DNA of 64,000 nt from an uncultured Rhodospirillales bacterium (GTDB taxonomy: Bacteria; Pseudomonadota; Alphaproteobacteria; Acetobacterales; Acetobacteraceae), in contig CAIYCW010000154.1 of NCBI GenBank assembly GCA_903924855.1, positions 1 through 64,000 on the forward strand, written 5' to 3'. Shown one piece after another: positions 26,609-34,251 of this stretch (the first letter of the stretch is position 1; every line of letters begins with the position of its first letter). Under the pieces are notes generated by a model. That model was not told where the DNA came from. It saw only the letters and a list, made by a program, of their open reading frames with translations, and searched no databases. A program made the translations under genes and the position numbers.

Positions 26609-27883
26609 TCAGTCGAACAGGCCGGACAGCCCGCCCCACACGCCCAAGGCACTGGTGAGGCCGCAGACCGCAACCACCAGCCACAGATACCAGCCGCGCA
26701 GCCGCACAGATGGCGGCAAGGCCTTGACCGCCAGCAGCACCAGCAGGCCCAGCACCAGCGGCAGCATGAGCGCGTTCATCACCTGCACGCCCACATTGAG
26801 CGACACCAGATCCGGCACCACGCCGACCAGCACGGCCGCCAGCATCACAGCCGCCGCATAGGTGCCGTAGAACCAGCGCGCCTGCAGCGGACGCAGCTCC
26901 AGGGAGCGCTTGTAGCCGGCCACCTCCCCCAGGCCCCAGGCCAGGGCCAGGGACGCCACGATCGCCGCCACCAAACCCGCGCCCAGCACGCCGGCGCTGA
27001 ACACGGCGCGGCCGAACACCGGGCCCATCAGCGGGGTCAATGCCTGGCTGACCTCGCCCACGGTGGACAGGCTTGGCGCATCGCCGATGGCAGTGCCATT
27101 TGGCGCCAGCGTTGCGGCGGCTGCCACCAGCACCGCGGCCATGATCAGCTGGGTGACCACCGCCCCCACTGCGGTGTCCCAGCGGGCGGCGGTGAGATGC
27201 TCGGGGCGCAGCTTTTTGTCGGCGATGGCGGATTGCTGGTAGAACACCATCCACGGCATGATCACCGCGCCGATATTGGCTGCGACGAGATAGAGATAGT
27301 CGCTGTTGCTGATCGGGATCTGCACCGCCTGGCGGGCCATGGTGCCGGCATCGGGCCCCGCCGCCCAGGCGACGGCGAAGAACGCCAGCTCGAACAGCCC
27401 AACCGCGATGGCCGCACGCTCCACCCGGCGATAGCTGCCGGTGAGCACGATGAGGATCAGGGCCAGGGCTGCGAGTGGCAGCGTGACGGCGCGCGATATC
27501 CCATAGAGCTCGCCCACGCCTGCGACACCGGACAATTCGGTGAGAATGGCCCCCAGTGAGGCCACAACCAGGCCTGAGACCGAGATCCAGGCCCAGATTG
27601 CGCCAAAGCTCTGGCGGATCAGCTCGCCATGGCCGCGACCGGTGTGCACGCCGAGCCGCACCGTCAGTTCCTGGACGATGTAGAGGATCGGCATCAGCAC
27701 GAATTGCAGGGCGAGCAGACGATAGCCCCACTGCACCCCGCTTTGCGCGGCCGTGATGATGCTGCCGACATCGGTGTCGGCCAGCATGACGACGAGTCCG
27801 GGGCCGAAGACGGCGAGGAAGCCTGCGAGCCGGTTTGGGCCGTGCGGCTTGGCGGTGATCTGCGACATGCGATTGCGAACCAT
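26609..27883 (-). CDS. Nramp-family divalent metal transporter
   Basis: 424 residues from ATG 27883 (ATG 27868 also possible; the open frame extends to 27976). About eleven membrane helices. The transport motifs are divergent. Helix 1 has ADTDVGS where typical Nramp has MDPGN, keeping the Asp and Gly but not the Pro or Asn. Helix 6 has IMPWMVFYQQSA where MPH is usual, keeping the Met but not the His. It imports divalent metal ions with protons in the family, but these changes make Mn2+ specificity uncertain. Transcribed convergently with the serine hydrolase and divergently from the response regulator. Confidence 0.85.
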   Translation of the reverse strand: MVRNRMSQITAKPHGPNRLAGFLAVFGPGLVVMLADTDVGSIITAAQSGVQWGYRLLALQFVLMPILYIVQELTVRLGVHTGRGHGELIRQSFGAIWAWISVSGLVVASLGAILTELSGVAGVGELYGISRAVTLPLAALALILIVLTGSYRRVERAAIAVGLFELAFFAVAWAAGPDAGTMARQAVQIPISNSDYLYLVAANIGAVIMPWMVFYQQSAIADKKLRPEHLTAARWDTAVGAVVTQLIMAAVLVAAAATLAPNGTAIGDAPSLSTVGEVSQALTPLMGPVFGRAVFSAGVLGAGLVAAIVASLALAWGLGEVAGYKRSLELRPLQARWFYGTYAAAVMLAAVLVGVVPDLVSLNVGVQVMNALMLPLVLGLLVLLAVKALPPSVRLRGWYLWLVVAVCGLTSALGVWGGLSGLFD

Positions 27884-28001
27884 TCTCAACAACTGGACCC
27901 TTTCTAGGGCCTTCAGGCTCACCGCGTCAATCCGGACCGGTGCAGTCTTGAATGGTGAATGGCGCAGCGCCGGCACATGACCGGCAAAACATCACAAAAC
28001 C

Positions 28002-28017
28002 TGTGATCCAGGTCACA
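28002..28017. promoter_or_regulatory. CRP-type palindrome TGTGA-N6-TCACA
   Basis: TGTGATCCAGGTCACA is a perfect match to the CRP core consensus TGTGA-N6-TCACA. An extra ATCACA lies at 27991-27996, able to pair with the left arm. The site is in the divergent region between the Nramp-like gene (start 27883) and the response regulator (start 28103), 93 bp before the latter. It could control either. Site identity rests on sequence match alone. Confidence 0.5.
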
Positions 28018-28102
28018 GAGCGCCGTTAACGAACCGGTCATTGTGCAACCGCTGATTCATTGACGCCCGGCACTTATGGCCGGGGCATTTAGGGGATTTA
28101 TC

Positions 28103-28882
28103 ATGCCACGCGATGTGGTGCATCGGCAGCGCAGGATTCTGTTCGTGGGGTCGACCGCCCCGTTCGGGGCTGATTTCCTCCCGGGGTTGATGGATCATGG
28201 TCTGCTGGATTTCGCGCTGGTGGACACCGGGGTTGCCGCAATTGCGATGATCGGGCAGCGCACCTCGATGTTCGATGCGATCCTGATCTCCACCCAGTTG
28301 GCCGATTCGGATGGGGCTTCGCTGTGCATGCGGTTGCGCAGGCGGGATGTGCATATCCCGATCCTGCTGCTGGGGCTTGATGACAACGAGTTCGATGTGA
28401 TCCGCGGCCTGGATGCCGGCGCCAATGACTATCTGGTGGCGCCGTTCCGCCTGGGTGAGGTGCGCGCCCGGCTGCGCGCGCAGATCCGCGCCTATGAGAC
28501 GAGCGAGGAGGCGGTGCTGCCGATCGGCCCGTTCGAGTTCCGCCCCGGCGGACGCAGCCTGTTGCACCGCACCAGCGGGGAGCGGATCCGGCTCACCGAC
28601 AAGGAGGCGGCGGTGCTGAAATTCCTCTACCGGGCGGATGCCCCGGTGTCGCGCACCACGCTGCTGCATGAGGTGTGGGGCTACAATGCGCGCGCCACCA
28701 CCCATACAGTCGAGACCCATATCTATCGGCTGCGCCGCAAGATCGAGCCGGAGGAAGGCAGCATCACGCTGCTGATCAACGAGGATGGCGGCTATTGGCT
28801 GATGCGGGATTATCACCGGTCGAGCCCAGCCCTGGCGGCCTCGCGCGCCGGCGTGATGCTGGCCCATAGCGGGGCACATTAG
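28103..28882 (+). CDS. OmpR-family response regulator with degenerate receiver domain
   Basis: 259 residues from ATG 28103, with AGGGG upstream. N-terminal receiver-like domain (10-125) and C-terminal winged helix (about 150-235: RLTDKEAAVLKFLYRADAPVSRTTLLHEVWGYN, then THTVETHIYRLRRKIE). The receiver lacks its chemistry. The acidic pair after strand 1 is G15-S16 (ILFVGST), the phosphoacceptor Asp is Ser63 (FDAILISTQL), and the conserved Lys is Ala113 (DYLVAPF). It should therefore act without phosphorylation, as atypical OmpR regulators do. No histidine kinase gene is near. Targets unknown. Confidence 0.88.
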   Translation: MPRDVVHRQRRILFVGSTAPFGADFLPGLMDHGLLDFALVDTGVAAIAMIGQRTSMFDAILISTQLADSDGASLCMRLRRRDVHIPILLLGLDDNEFDVIRGLDAGANDYLVAPFRLGEVRARLRAQIRAYETSEEAVLPIGPFEFRPGGRSLLHRTSGERIRLTDKEAAVLKFLYRADAPVSRTTLLHEVWGYNARATTHTVETHIYRLRRKIEPEEGSITLLINEDGGYWLMRDYHRSSPALAASRAGVMLAHSGAH

Positions 28883-28900
28883 GCGGCGGTTGCGGCCGGA

Positions 28901-29662
28901 TCAGACTCTGCCGATCAGCCCCGAAGCAAGAAACCCAAGCAGATCCGGCAACAACCGCCGGCGCGCAATGCGGCGCAGATCGCCGCGTGCGAGGACGGTG
29001 GGCAGGGCGGCTGGCATCGCTGCACGCGACAGCCAGCCGCCATGGGCCGCGATCAGCGACAGTGCCTGACCGGCCAGAACGGCCACCACCGGCGCGGCCC
29101 GGGCAGGATCGGCGATCACATCCTCCGGCAGCAAGCCGTGCTGGGCCAACAGATCGGCCGGCAGCAGGCAGCGCCCGGCGGCGGCAAGGGCTGGCAGATT
29201 GCCGATCTGGGCCGCGATGCCATAGGCGGTGCCGAGCGCGCGCAGGCGTGGCAGGCAGGGTTCGGGAGCGTCGCACAGCCGTCCCGCCGCTTCGGCGAAC
29301 AGGCCCGCGGTGCCGGCGGTGAGGCTGCGAAACGTCTCGCTGTCCGCCACCTCGTCATCGGCTTCGATCTCACGGGCTGCGATCATGCCAAGCAGGGTTT
29401 CGCGGTGCAGCGTCCCTTGATCGAGCGCGTCCGCCAGCGGCTCCGCGATCTCGTGGCGGCGGCGTGTGCCCTCCACCACCTCGCGCCACCAATGCAGCCG
29501 GATCATCGCCAGCATCGGCTGGCTGGCCACGGCGCGGGCGCGGGCGAGCTCGTTGTTGAAGGCGCAGAGCAGGAAATAGGTGTCACGTTTGGGCTGCGGC
29601 ACGAAGGCGGCTGCCAGATAACGGTCGAAATCCTGGGCGCGGATGGTTTCGGCAAAATTCAT
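28901..29662 (-). CDS. squalene/phytoene synthase family protein (NDUFAF6-like)
   Basis: 253 residues with the all-helical isoprenoid synthase pattern: YFLLCAFNNELARARAVASQP near residue 29, MIRLHWWREVVEG near 52, and AYGIAAQIGNL near 145. The aspartate-rich DXXXD motifs needed for prenyl diphosphate chemistry are not evident. This, with the AFN-E-AR sequence, makes it closer to the mitochondrial complex I assembly factor NDUFAF6 and its alphaproteobacterial relatives than to a true phytoene or squalene synthase. Single gene, convergent with the response regulator and divergent from sodB. Confidence 0.8.
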   Translation of the reverse strand: MNFAETIRAQDFDRYLAAAFVPQPKRDTYFLLCAFNNELARARAVASQPMLAMIRLHWWREVVEGTRRRHEIAEPLADALDQGTLHRETLLGMIAAREIEADDEVADSETFRSLTAGTAGLFAEAAGRLCDAPEPCLPRLRALGTAYGIAAQIGNLPALAAAGRCLLPADLLAQHGLLPEDVIADPARAAPVVAVLAGQALSLIAAHGGWLSRAAMPAALPTVLARGDLRRIARRRLLPDLLGFLASGLIGRV

Positions 29663-29769
29663 GTGCGCGAGGTTGCATGCAGAACGCGCTCTGGCAAGCT
29701 TGACCCGCAGGCACCACCTCCATAGGTGAGAGACGCGAACCCTCGCCCCACGTGCGGAGAAACCAAGCC

Positions 29770-30372
29770 ATGGCCTTTGAACTTCCCACCCTTCCCTACA
29801 GCACCAGCGCCCTTGCCGAAGCCGGCATGTGCCAGGAGACGCTGGAGCTGCATCACGGCAAGCACCACCAGGCTTACGTCACCGCGCTGAACGGCTTTGT
29901 TGCCGCCAACGCCGATCTGGCCGGCAAGTCGCTCGAAGAGATCGTGCTGTTCACCAACGGTAAGGCCGACATGGCCCCGGTGTTCAACAATGCCGGCCAG
30001 CATTGGAACCACATCCTGTTCTGGGACAACATGTCGCCCAATGGCGGCAAGATCCCGGGCAAGCTGGAAGCCAAGATCGTGGCCGATTTCGGCTCGGTTG
30101 CCGCCTTCAAGGACGCCTTCAAGACCGCCGCCACCACGCAGTTCGGCTCCGGCTGGGCCTGGCTGGTGCTGGGCAGCGACGGCAAGCTGGCCGCGGTGAA
30201 GACGCCCAACGGCTCCAACCCGCTGGCCACCGGCCAGGGCAAGCCGCTGCTGGGCTGCGATGTGTGGGAGCATTCCTACTATCTGGATTTCCGCAACCGC
30301 CGTCCGGATTACGTCACCAACTGGCTGGATAAGCTGGCCAACTACGAATACGCCGAAGCGCTGCTGGGCTGA
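29770..30372 (+). CDS. sodB: superoxide dismutase (Fe type)
   Basis: 200 residues from ATG 29770 with GGAGAAA upstream; six extra upstream codons are open but not needed. It dismutes superoxide to oxygen and hydrogen peroxide in the cytoplasm. Metal ligands are recognisable: His in LELHHGKHHQAYV, His in NNAGQHWNH, and Asp and His in LLGCDVWEHSYYLDFRN. The FGSGWAWLV motif is typical. The Q in NNAGQHWNH favours iron over manganese. No signal peptide. It ends at a strong terminator. Confidence 0.95.
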   Translation: MAFELPTLPYSTSALAEAGMCQETLELHHGKHHQAYVTALNGFVAANADLAGKSLEEIVLFTNGKADMAPVFNNAGQHWNHILFWDNMSPNGGKIPGKLEAKIVADFGSVAAFKDAFKTAATTQFGSGWAWLVLGSDGKLAAVKTPNGSNPLATGQGKPLLGCDVWEHSYYLDFRNRRPDYVTNWLDKLANYEYAEALLG

Positions 30373-30380
30373 TTCTGTGT

Positions 30381-30410
30381 GGCGGAGATGCTTCGCATTT
30401 CCGCCCTACG
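30381..30410. repeat. REP-like palindrome GGCGGA..TCCGCCCTACG
   Basis: GGCGGAGATGC and GCATTTCCGCC flank a TTC loop, followed by the shared CTACG tail. It lies just after the sodB stop. Same family as the elements at 31773, 33215, 33276, 35548 and 53339. Confidence 0.7.
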
Positions 30411-30418
30411 ACGAGAGA

Positions 30419-30442
30419 GGGGCCCGGTTGGGCCCCTTTTTT
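30419..30442 (+). terminator. Rho-independent terminator of sodB
   Basis: Perfect 7-bp stem GGGGCCC (30419-30425) / GGGCCCC (30430-30436) with a GGTT loop, followed directly by six T residues (30437-30442). It lies 47 bp after the sodB stop and just outside the convergent yajC end. Confidence 0.93.
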
Positions 30443-30445
30443 ATG

Positions 30446-30784
30446 TCACTTCGCCTTGGTGTCGTTGGCGGCCTTGGGCTGCACCACGCTTGCGATGGTC
30501 TCGCGCAGCACGGTGATCTTCACGCCCGGGGCGATCTCGACCTCGATCTCGCGGGTCTCGGCGGCGGGGGGCTTGCTGACCACGCCGAGAATGCCGCCGC
30601 CGGTGATGACCTGATCGCCGCGCTTCAGCGCCGCCAGCATCGCCTTCATTTCCTTCTGCTTCTGTTGCTGCGGGCGGATCAGCAGGAAGTAGAACACGCC
30701 GAAGATCATCAGCAGCGGGGCGAACTGGGTGACGCTGCCCATGACGCCGTCAAGGCCCTGGGCGTAGGCGGGGGTGATGAACAT
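30446..30784 (-). CDS. yajC: preprotein translocase subunit YajC
   Basis: 112 residues from ATG 30784 (MFITPAYAQG); the open frame runs to 30841 but the extra residues are atypical. One membrane segment (about residues 22-40, LLMIFGVFYFLLIRPQQ) ends in the diagnostic IRPQQQKQKE. The cytoplasmic domain has LKRGDQVITGGGILG. YajC associates with SecDF-SecYEG at the inner membrane. secD/secF are not in this window. Confidence 0.95.
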   Translation of the reverse strand: MFITPAYAQGLDGVMGSVTQFAPLLMIFGVFYFLLIRPQQQKQKEMKAMLAALKRGDQVITGGGILGVVSKPPAAETREIEVEIAPGVKITVLRETIASVVQPKAANDTKAK

Positions 30785-30879
30785 GAGGAATTCCGATGTG
30801 AGGGAGAGGGGTTGGGATTGTGAAGTCTGGCTGCGGACCATAGTTTCCGCCCCTCAGAGGTCAAGCGAGCAAACCGGAT

Positions 30880-31734
30880 ATGACAGCCCCAATCGACATC
30901 GCCCTGCTGGAACGCATCGCCGCGGCCCTGGAGCGGCTGGCGCCGCCCGCCGCCATTCCGGTGGATATGAATGCGGCGGATGCGTTTGTCTGGCATCCCT
31001 CGCCGGCCCAGCTGGCGCCGGTGGCGCGGGTGAGCCACGTCGATATCAGCCTGCTGGTGGGGGTGGAGCGGCAGAAGCGGCTGGTGCTGGACAACACGCT
31101 GCAATTCGCCCGCGGCCTGCCGGCCAACAACGCCATGTTGTGGGGCGCGCGCGGCATGGGCAAATCCTCTCTCGTCAAGGCCGCCCATGCGCAGGCCAAT
31201 GCGGAGCGACCGGGCAGCCTGGCGCTGATCGAGATCGCGCGCGAGGACATTGCAAGCCTGCCGGAGCTGATGCGCATCCTGCGGCCGCAATCGCGGCGCT
31301 GCGTGATCTTCTGCGATGATCTGTCCTTCGAGCGGGAGGATGCGGATTACAAGGCGCTGAAATCGGTGCTCGATGGCGGCATCGAGGGGCGGCCGGAGAA
31401 CGTGCTGTTCTATGCCACCTCCAACCGCCGGCATCTGATGCCGCGCGACATGATCGAGAACGAGACATCCTCCGCCATCAATCCGGGCGAGGCGGTGGAG
31501 GAGAAGGTGTCGCTGTCCGACCGGTTCGGGCTATGGGTTGGGTTCCACAATGCCGATCAGGAGGCGTATTTCGCGATGGTGGAGGGGTATGCGGCGCAGC
31601 TGGGGCTTGCCATCGCGCCGGAGGCCCTGCGCGCGAAGGCCGCCACCTGGTCGACGGTGCGCGGCGGGCGCTCCGGGCGGGTGGCGTGGCAGTTCATTCA
31701 GGACCTGGCGGGGAAGCTGGCGCAGGGCGCGTAG
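30880..31734 (+). CDS. DUF815 family AAA+ ATPase
   Basis: 284 residues. Central ATPase core with Walker A WGARGMGKSS near residue 88 and a Walker B-like VIFCDDLSFE near 143. YATSNRRHLMPRDM follows as the sensor-1 region. This set is typical of the PF05673 (DUF815) family. Its cellular role is not established; members often sit near yajC/secDF in alphaproteobacteria, as here (divergent from yajC, 95 bp apart). The C-terminus has an R-G-G-R-S-G-R-V-A-Q/W-pattern lid. Confidence 0.88.
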   Translation: MTAPIDIALLERIAAALERLAPPAAIPVDMNAADAFVWHPSPAQLAPVARVSHVDISLLVGVERQKRLVLDNTLQFARGLPANNAMLWGARGMGKSSLVKAAHAQANAERPGSLALIEIAREDIASLPELMRILRPQSRRCVIFCDDLSFEREDADYKALKSVLDGGIEGRPENVLFYATSNRRHLMPRDMIENETSSAINPGEAVEEKVSLSDRFGLWVGFHNADQEAYFAMVEGYAAQLGLAIAPEALRAKAATWSTVRGGRSGRVAWQFIQDLAGKLAQGA

Positions 31735-31772
31735 GGCACGCGCCTTTGCCGTTGCTGTGATTATGAAGAAAC

Positions 31773-31800
31773 GGCGGAGGCCTTCGGCTTTCGCCCTGCG
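31773..31800. repeat. REP-like palindrome (diverged copy)
   Basis: GGCGGAGGCCTTCGGCTTTCGCC followed by CTGCG. Two differences from the 33215 copy (TTTCGCC for TTCCGCC and CTGCG for CTACG). It lies between the DUF815 gene and the TPR protein gene. Confidence 0.6.
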
Positions 31801-31839
31801 GTTGGGGGTTTGTTAAGGACTTTCCGCGATGATGGCGCC

Positions 31840-33192
31840 ATGCAGGCAGATGCGGTGGCGACTGGGGAAGACGTGCTGGCGGATGGGGTGCTGGCGGATC
31901 GGCTGTCCGATAGGGCGGCGGGGCTGAACGCGGCGGGATTGCACAAGGAGGCCGAGACTGCGTGTCGCGAGGCCTTGGCGCTGGTGCCGGGGCATTGGGT
32001 GGCCTGGGCCAATCTGGGGGTGGCGCTGCATCGGCAGGGCCGGCATGGGGCGGCGGTGCCGGTCTATCTGGATGCGATACGCGCCTGGCCCGCCAATGCG
32101 GATGCGTGCAGCAATCTGGGTGTGGCGTTGAACGAGCTCTGGGCGATGGCGCCTTCGCTGCAGGCGCATGACGCGGCGGTGTCGCTGGCGCCGCAGGATG
32201 CGCAGATGCGCGCCAACCGTGCCATGGCGCTGCTGATGGCGGGACGGCTGGAGGAAGGGTTTGCCGCCTTCGAGGCACGCTGGGAGCTGCCGCAACCCGG
32301 CATTCCGGATGGTTTGAGCGCTGTGCGCTGGCAGGGTGAGGCGCTGGGCGGCAGGCTGTTGTTCGTGTGGGATGAAGGCGGGTTTGGCGACACGCTGCAG
32401 TTCATCCGCTATGTGCGGCTTTTGCTGGCGCAGGGCGCGCGTGTGGCGCTGCGGGTGCAGGCACCGTTGCTGCGGCTGGTGGCGCAGAGCCTGCCGGGGC
32501 TCGAAGCCCTGGTGAGCCATGCCAACCCGACGCCCGCGCATGATCTGCACTGCCCGATGATCAGCCTGGCGCAGGCCTTCGCCACCTCGCTCGCAACAGT
32601 GCCGGGGGAGACGCCCTATCTCGCGGTGGATCGGCTGCAAGCGCTGCACTGGCGTCGGGTGCTGGCGCCGCTGCCGGGTCCGCGCGTGGGGATTGTCTGG
32701 CGCGGGGCGGCGCGGCCGGGGATGGTGGAGGCGCAGGCGATGGATGCGCGCCGATCGCTGCCGCTTGTGCAGCTGGCGCCCATTCTGGCGGTGCCGGGGA
32801 TCGATTTCATCTCGCTGCAGCTGGGCGGTGAGGCCGAGATTGCCGCCTGTGGCGAAACCCGGCTGCTGAACCCGATGCGCGGCATGCGCGATTTTGCCGA
32901 TACGGCGAGCCTGGTGGCCGGGCTGGATCTGGTGATCTCGGTGGACAGTGCGGTGGCGCATCTGGCGGGTGGCCTGGGCCGGCCGGTCTGGGTGATCTCA
33001 CGCTTTGATGCGTGCTGGCGCTGGCTGGCCGGGCGGGCGGACACGCCGTGGTATCCTGGGATGCGGGTCTATCGGCCGGATGCGCCCATGGCATGGGACA
33101 AGCTGGTGGAGCGGATCGCCGAGGATCTCGCAGGGTGGCGCAGGGCTTGGGGCGGCTCCACGACCCGCTTTGGTGCCATACGCATGACCTGA
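31840..33192 (+). CDS. TPR protein with glycosyltransferase-like C-terminal domain
   Basis: 450 residues from ATG 31840; an in-frame TTG at 31810 is possible, and neither start has a strong ribosome site. The N-terminal 120 residues hold three TPR-like repeats (AAGLHKEAETACREALALVPGHWVAWANLGVALHRQGR and the next ones). The C-terminal part has RLLFVWDEGGFGDTLQFIRYVRLL, GPRVGIVWRGAA and DLVISVDSAVAHLAGGLGRPVWV. This matches the family-9-like, heptosyltransferase-related domain of many TPR proteins in Acetobacteraceae. Probably sugar transfer to a surface glycan or protein; not demonstrated by sequence alone. Confidence 0.82.
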   Translation: MQADAVATGEDVLADGVLADRLSDRAAGLNAAGLHKEAETACREALALVPGHWVAWANLGVALHRQGRHGAAVPVYLDAIRAWPANADACSNLGVALNELWAMAPSLQAHDAAVSLAPQDAQMRANRAMALLMAGRLEEGFAAFEARWELPQPGIPDGLSAVRWQGEALGGRLLFVWDEGGFGDTLQFIRYVRLLLAQGARVALRVQAPLLRLVAQSLPGLEALVSHANPTPAHDLHCPMISLAQAFATSLATVPGETPYLAVDRLQALHWRRVLAPLPGPRVGIVWRGAARPGMVEAQAMDARRSLPLVQLAPILAVPGIDFISLQLGGEAEIAACGETRLLNPMRGMRDFADTASLVAGLDLVISVDSAVAHLAGGLGRPVWVISRFDACWRWLAGRADTPWYPGMRVYRPDAPMAWDKLVERIAEDLAGWRRAWGGSTTRFGAIRMT

Positions 33193-33303
33193 TGGAGCAA
33201 GTCGGCGGGAAGATGGCGGAGGCCTTCGGCTTCCGCCCTACGGCATGACCTGATGGAGCAAGCCGGCGGGAAGATGGCGGAGGCCTTCGGCTTCCGGCCT
33301 ACG
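33182..33303. repeat. 61-bp tandem duplication (2 copies) carrying a REP-like palindrome
   Basis: The 61-bp unit beginning GCATGACCTGATGGAGCAAG occurs at 33182-33242 and 33243-33303 with only two differences. Each unit holds the palindrome GGCGGAGGC..GCTTCC(or G)GCC with TACG tail (33215-33242, 33276-33303). Copy 1 contains the stop of the TPR gene; copy 2 contains the stop of the minus-strand rhodanese gene. It sits between convergent gene ends. Confidence 0.9.
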
Positions 33304-33619
33304 GTTTGACGGTGGGCAGGCCGGCTGCCTTCCAGGCGTCGATGCCGCCGGCGAGGTGGCTGTCGATCGGGAGGCCCTGCTGGGCGCAATACATCACGGC
33401 ACGGGCGGAGCGGCCGCCGAGATGGCACTGGAAGACCACAGGCCGGTCCGGATCGTTCGGCAGGGCGGCCAGGTCGAAGCGGGACAGCGGCAGATGCACG
33501 GCGCCCGCGATATGCTCGGCGGCGTATTCATGGTCTTCGCGCACATCCACCAGGGTGATCGTGCCGGCCTCCAGAGCTGCGGCCACGTCATCAGGCGTCA
33601 TATCGATCACACGGGTCAT
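33299..33619 (-). CDS. rhodanese-like domain protein
   Basis: 106 residues, a single rhodanese domain like GlpE. Opening MTPDDVAAALEAGTITLVDVREDHEYAAEHIAGAVHLPLS is typical, and the active-site cysteine lies in QCHLGGRSA. It may carry sulfur as a persulfide. Its start overlaps the carbonic anhydrase stop by 4 bp, so the two are co-translated. Its TAG stop falls in the CTACG tail of the REP-like repeat. Confidence 0.93.
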   Translation of the reverse strand: MTRVIDMTPDDVAAALEAGTITLVDVREDHEYAAEHIAGAVHLPLSRFDLAALPNDPDRPVVFQCHLGGRSARAVMYCAQQGLPIDSHLAGGIDAWKAAGLPTVKP

Positions 33620-34251
33620 GCAAGGGGTACCATCTGTCCGGTGGTTTCATCCAAGGTGGCGATGCTGCCAGAACCGATGCCGTAGACCCAGCCATGCAGG
33701 CGCAGCGTGCCCTGCGCCTGGCGGGCGGCAACCGAGGGGTGGGTGCGCAGATGGCCGAGCTGGGTGCGCACATTCTGCTCCACCAGCGCCTGCACCAGCG
33801 CCTCGCCCTGCAGGTCCGGCTGTGTCACCTCCACCACAGAGCGTGCCGCATCCACGTTGCGCAGCCAGGAGCGCACGGTGGGCATGCGCTTCATGTCCGC
33901 GCCGTCAGACGTCAGCATGGCCTTGATCGCCCCGCAATCAGAATGGCCGCACACCACGATGTCCGATACATTCAGCGCCACACAGGCGAACTCCACCACG
34001 GCGGACACGCCGCCCAGCATCTCGCCATAGGCCGGCACCACATTGCCGATGTTGCGGCAGACGAAAAGCTCGCCCGGCTGGGTCTGGGTGATCAGCTCGG
34101 GCACGATGCGGCTGTCCGCACAGGCGATGAACAGCGTGTGCGGGTCCTGGCCGGTGGCGAGCTCCTGGAACAGCTCGCTGTGCTCGGGGAAGGCCTGGCT
34201 GCGGAAGCGGCGCACCCCATCGAGCAGGCGGTTGATCGGCTTTTCGGTCAT
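33616..34251 (-). CDS. can: carbonic anhydrase (beta class)
   Basis: 211 residues from ATG 34251 ([16 protein letters not shown]), in an ATGA overlap with the serS stop; the open frame upstream lies inside serS and is not used. Beta-class zinc ligands and catalytic dyad are seen: CADSR near residue 45 and [14 protein letters not shown] near 101, with FVCRNIGN between. It interconverts CO2 and bicarbonate in the cytoplasm, supplying bicarbonate for carboxylases. It is the middle gene of serS-can-rhodanese. Confidence 0.95.
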   Translation of the reverse strand: MTEKPINRLLDGVRRFRSQAFPEHSELFQELATGQDPHTLFIACADSRIVPELITQTQPGELFVCRNIGNVVPAYGEMLGGVSAVVEFACVALNVSDIVVCGHSDCGAIKAMLTSDGADMKRMPTVRSWLRNVDAARSVVEVTQPDLQGEALVQALVEQNVRTQLGHLRTHPSVAARQAQGTLRLHGWVYGIGSGSIATLDETTGQMVPLA

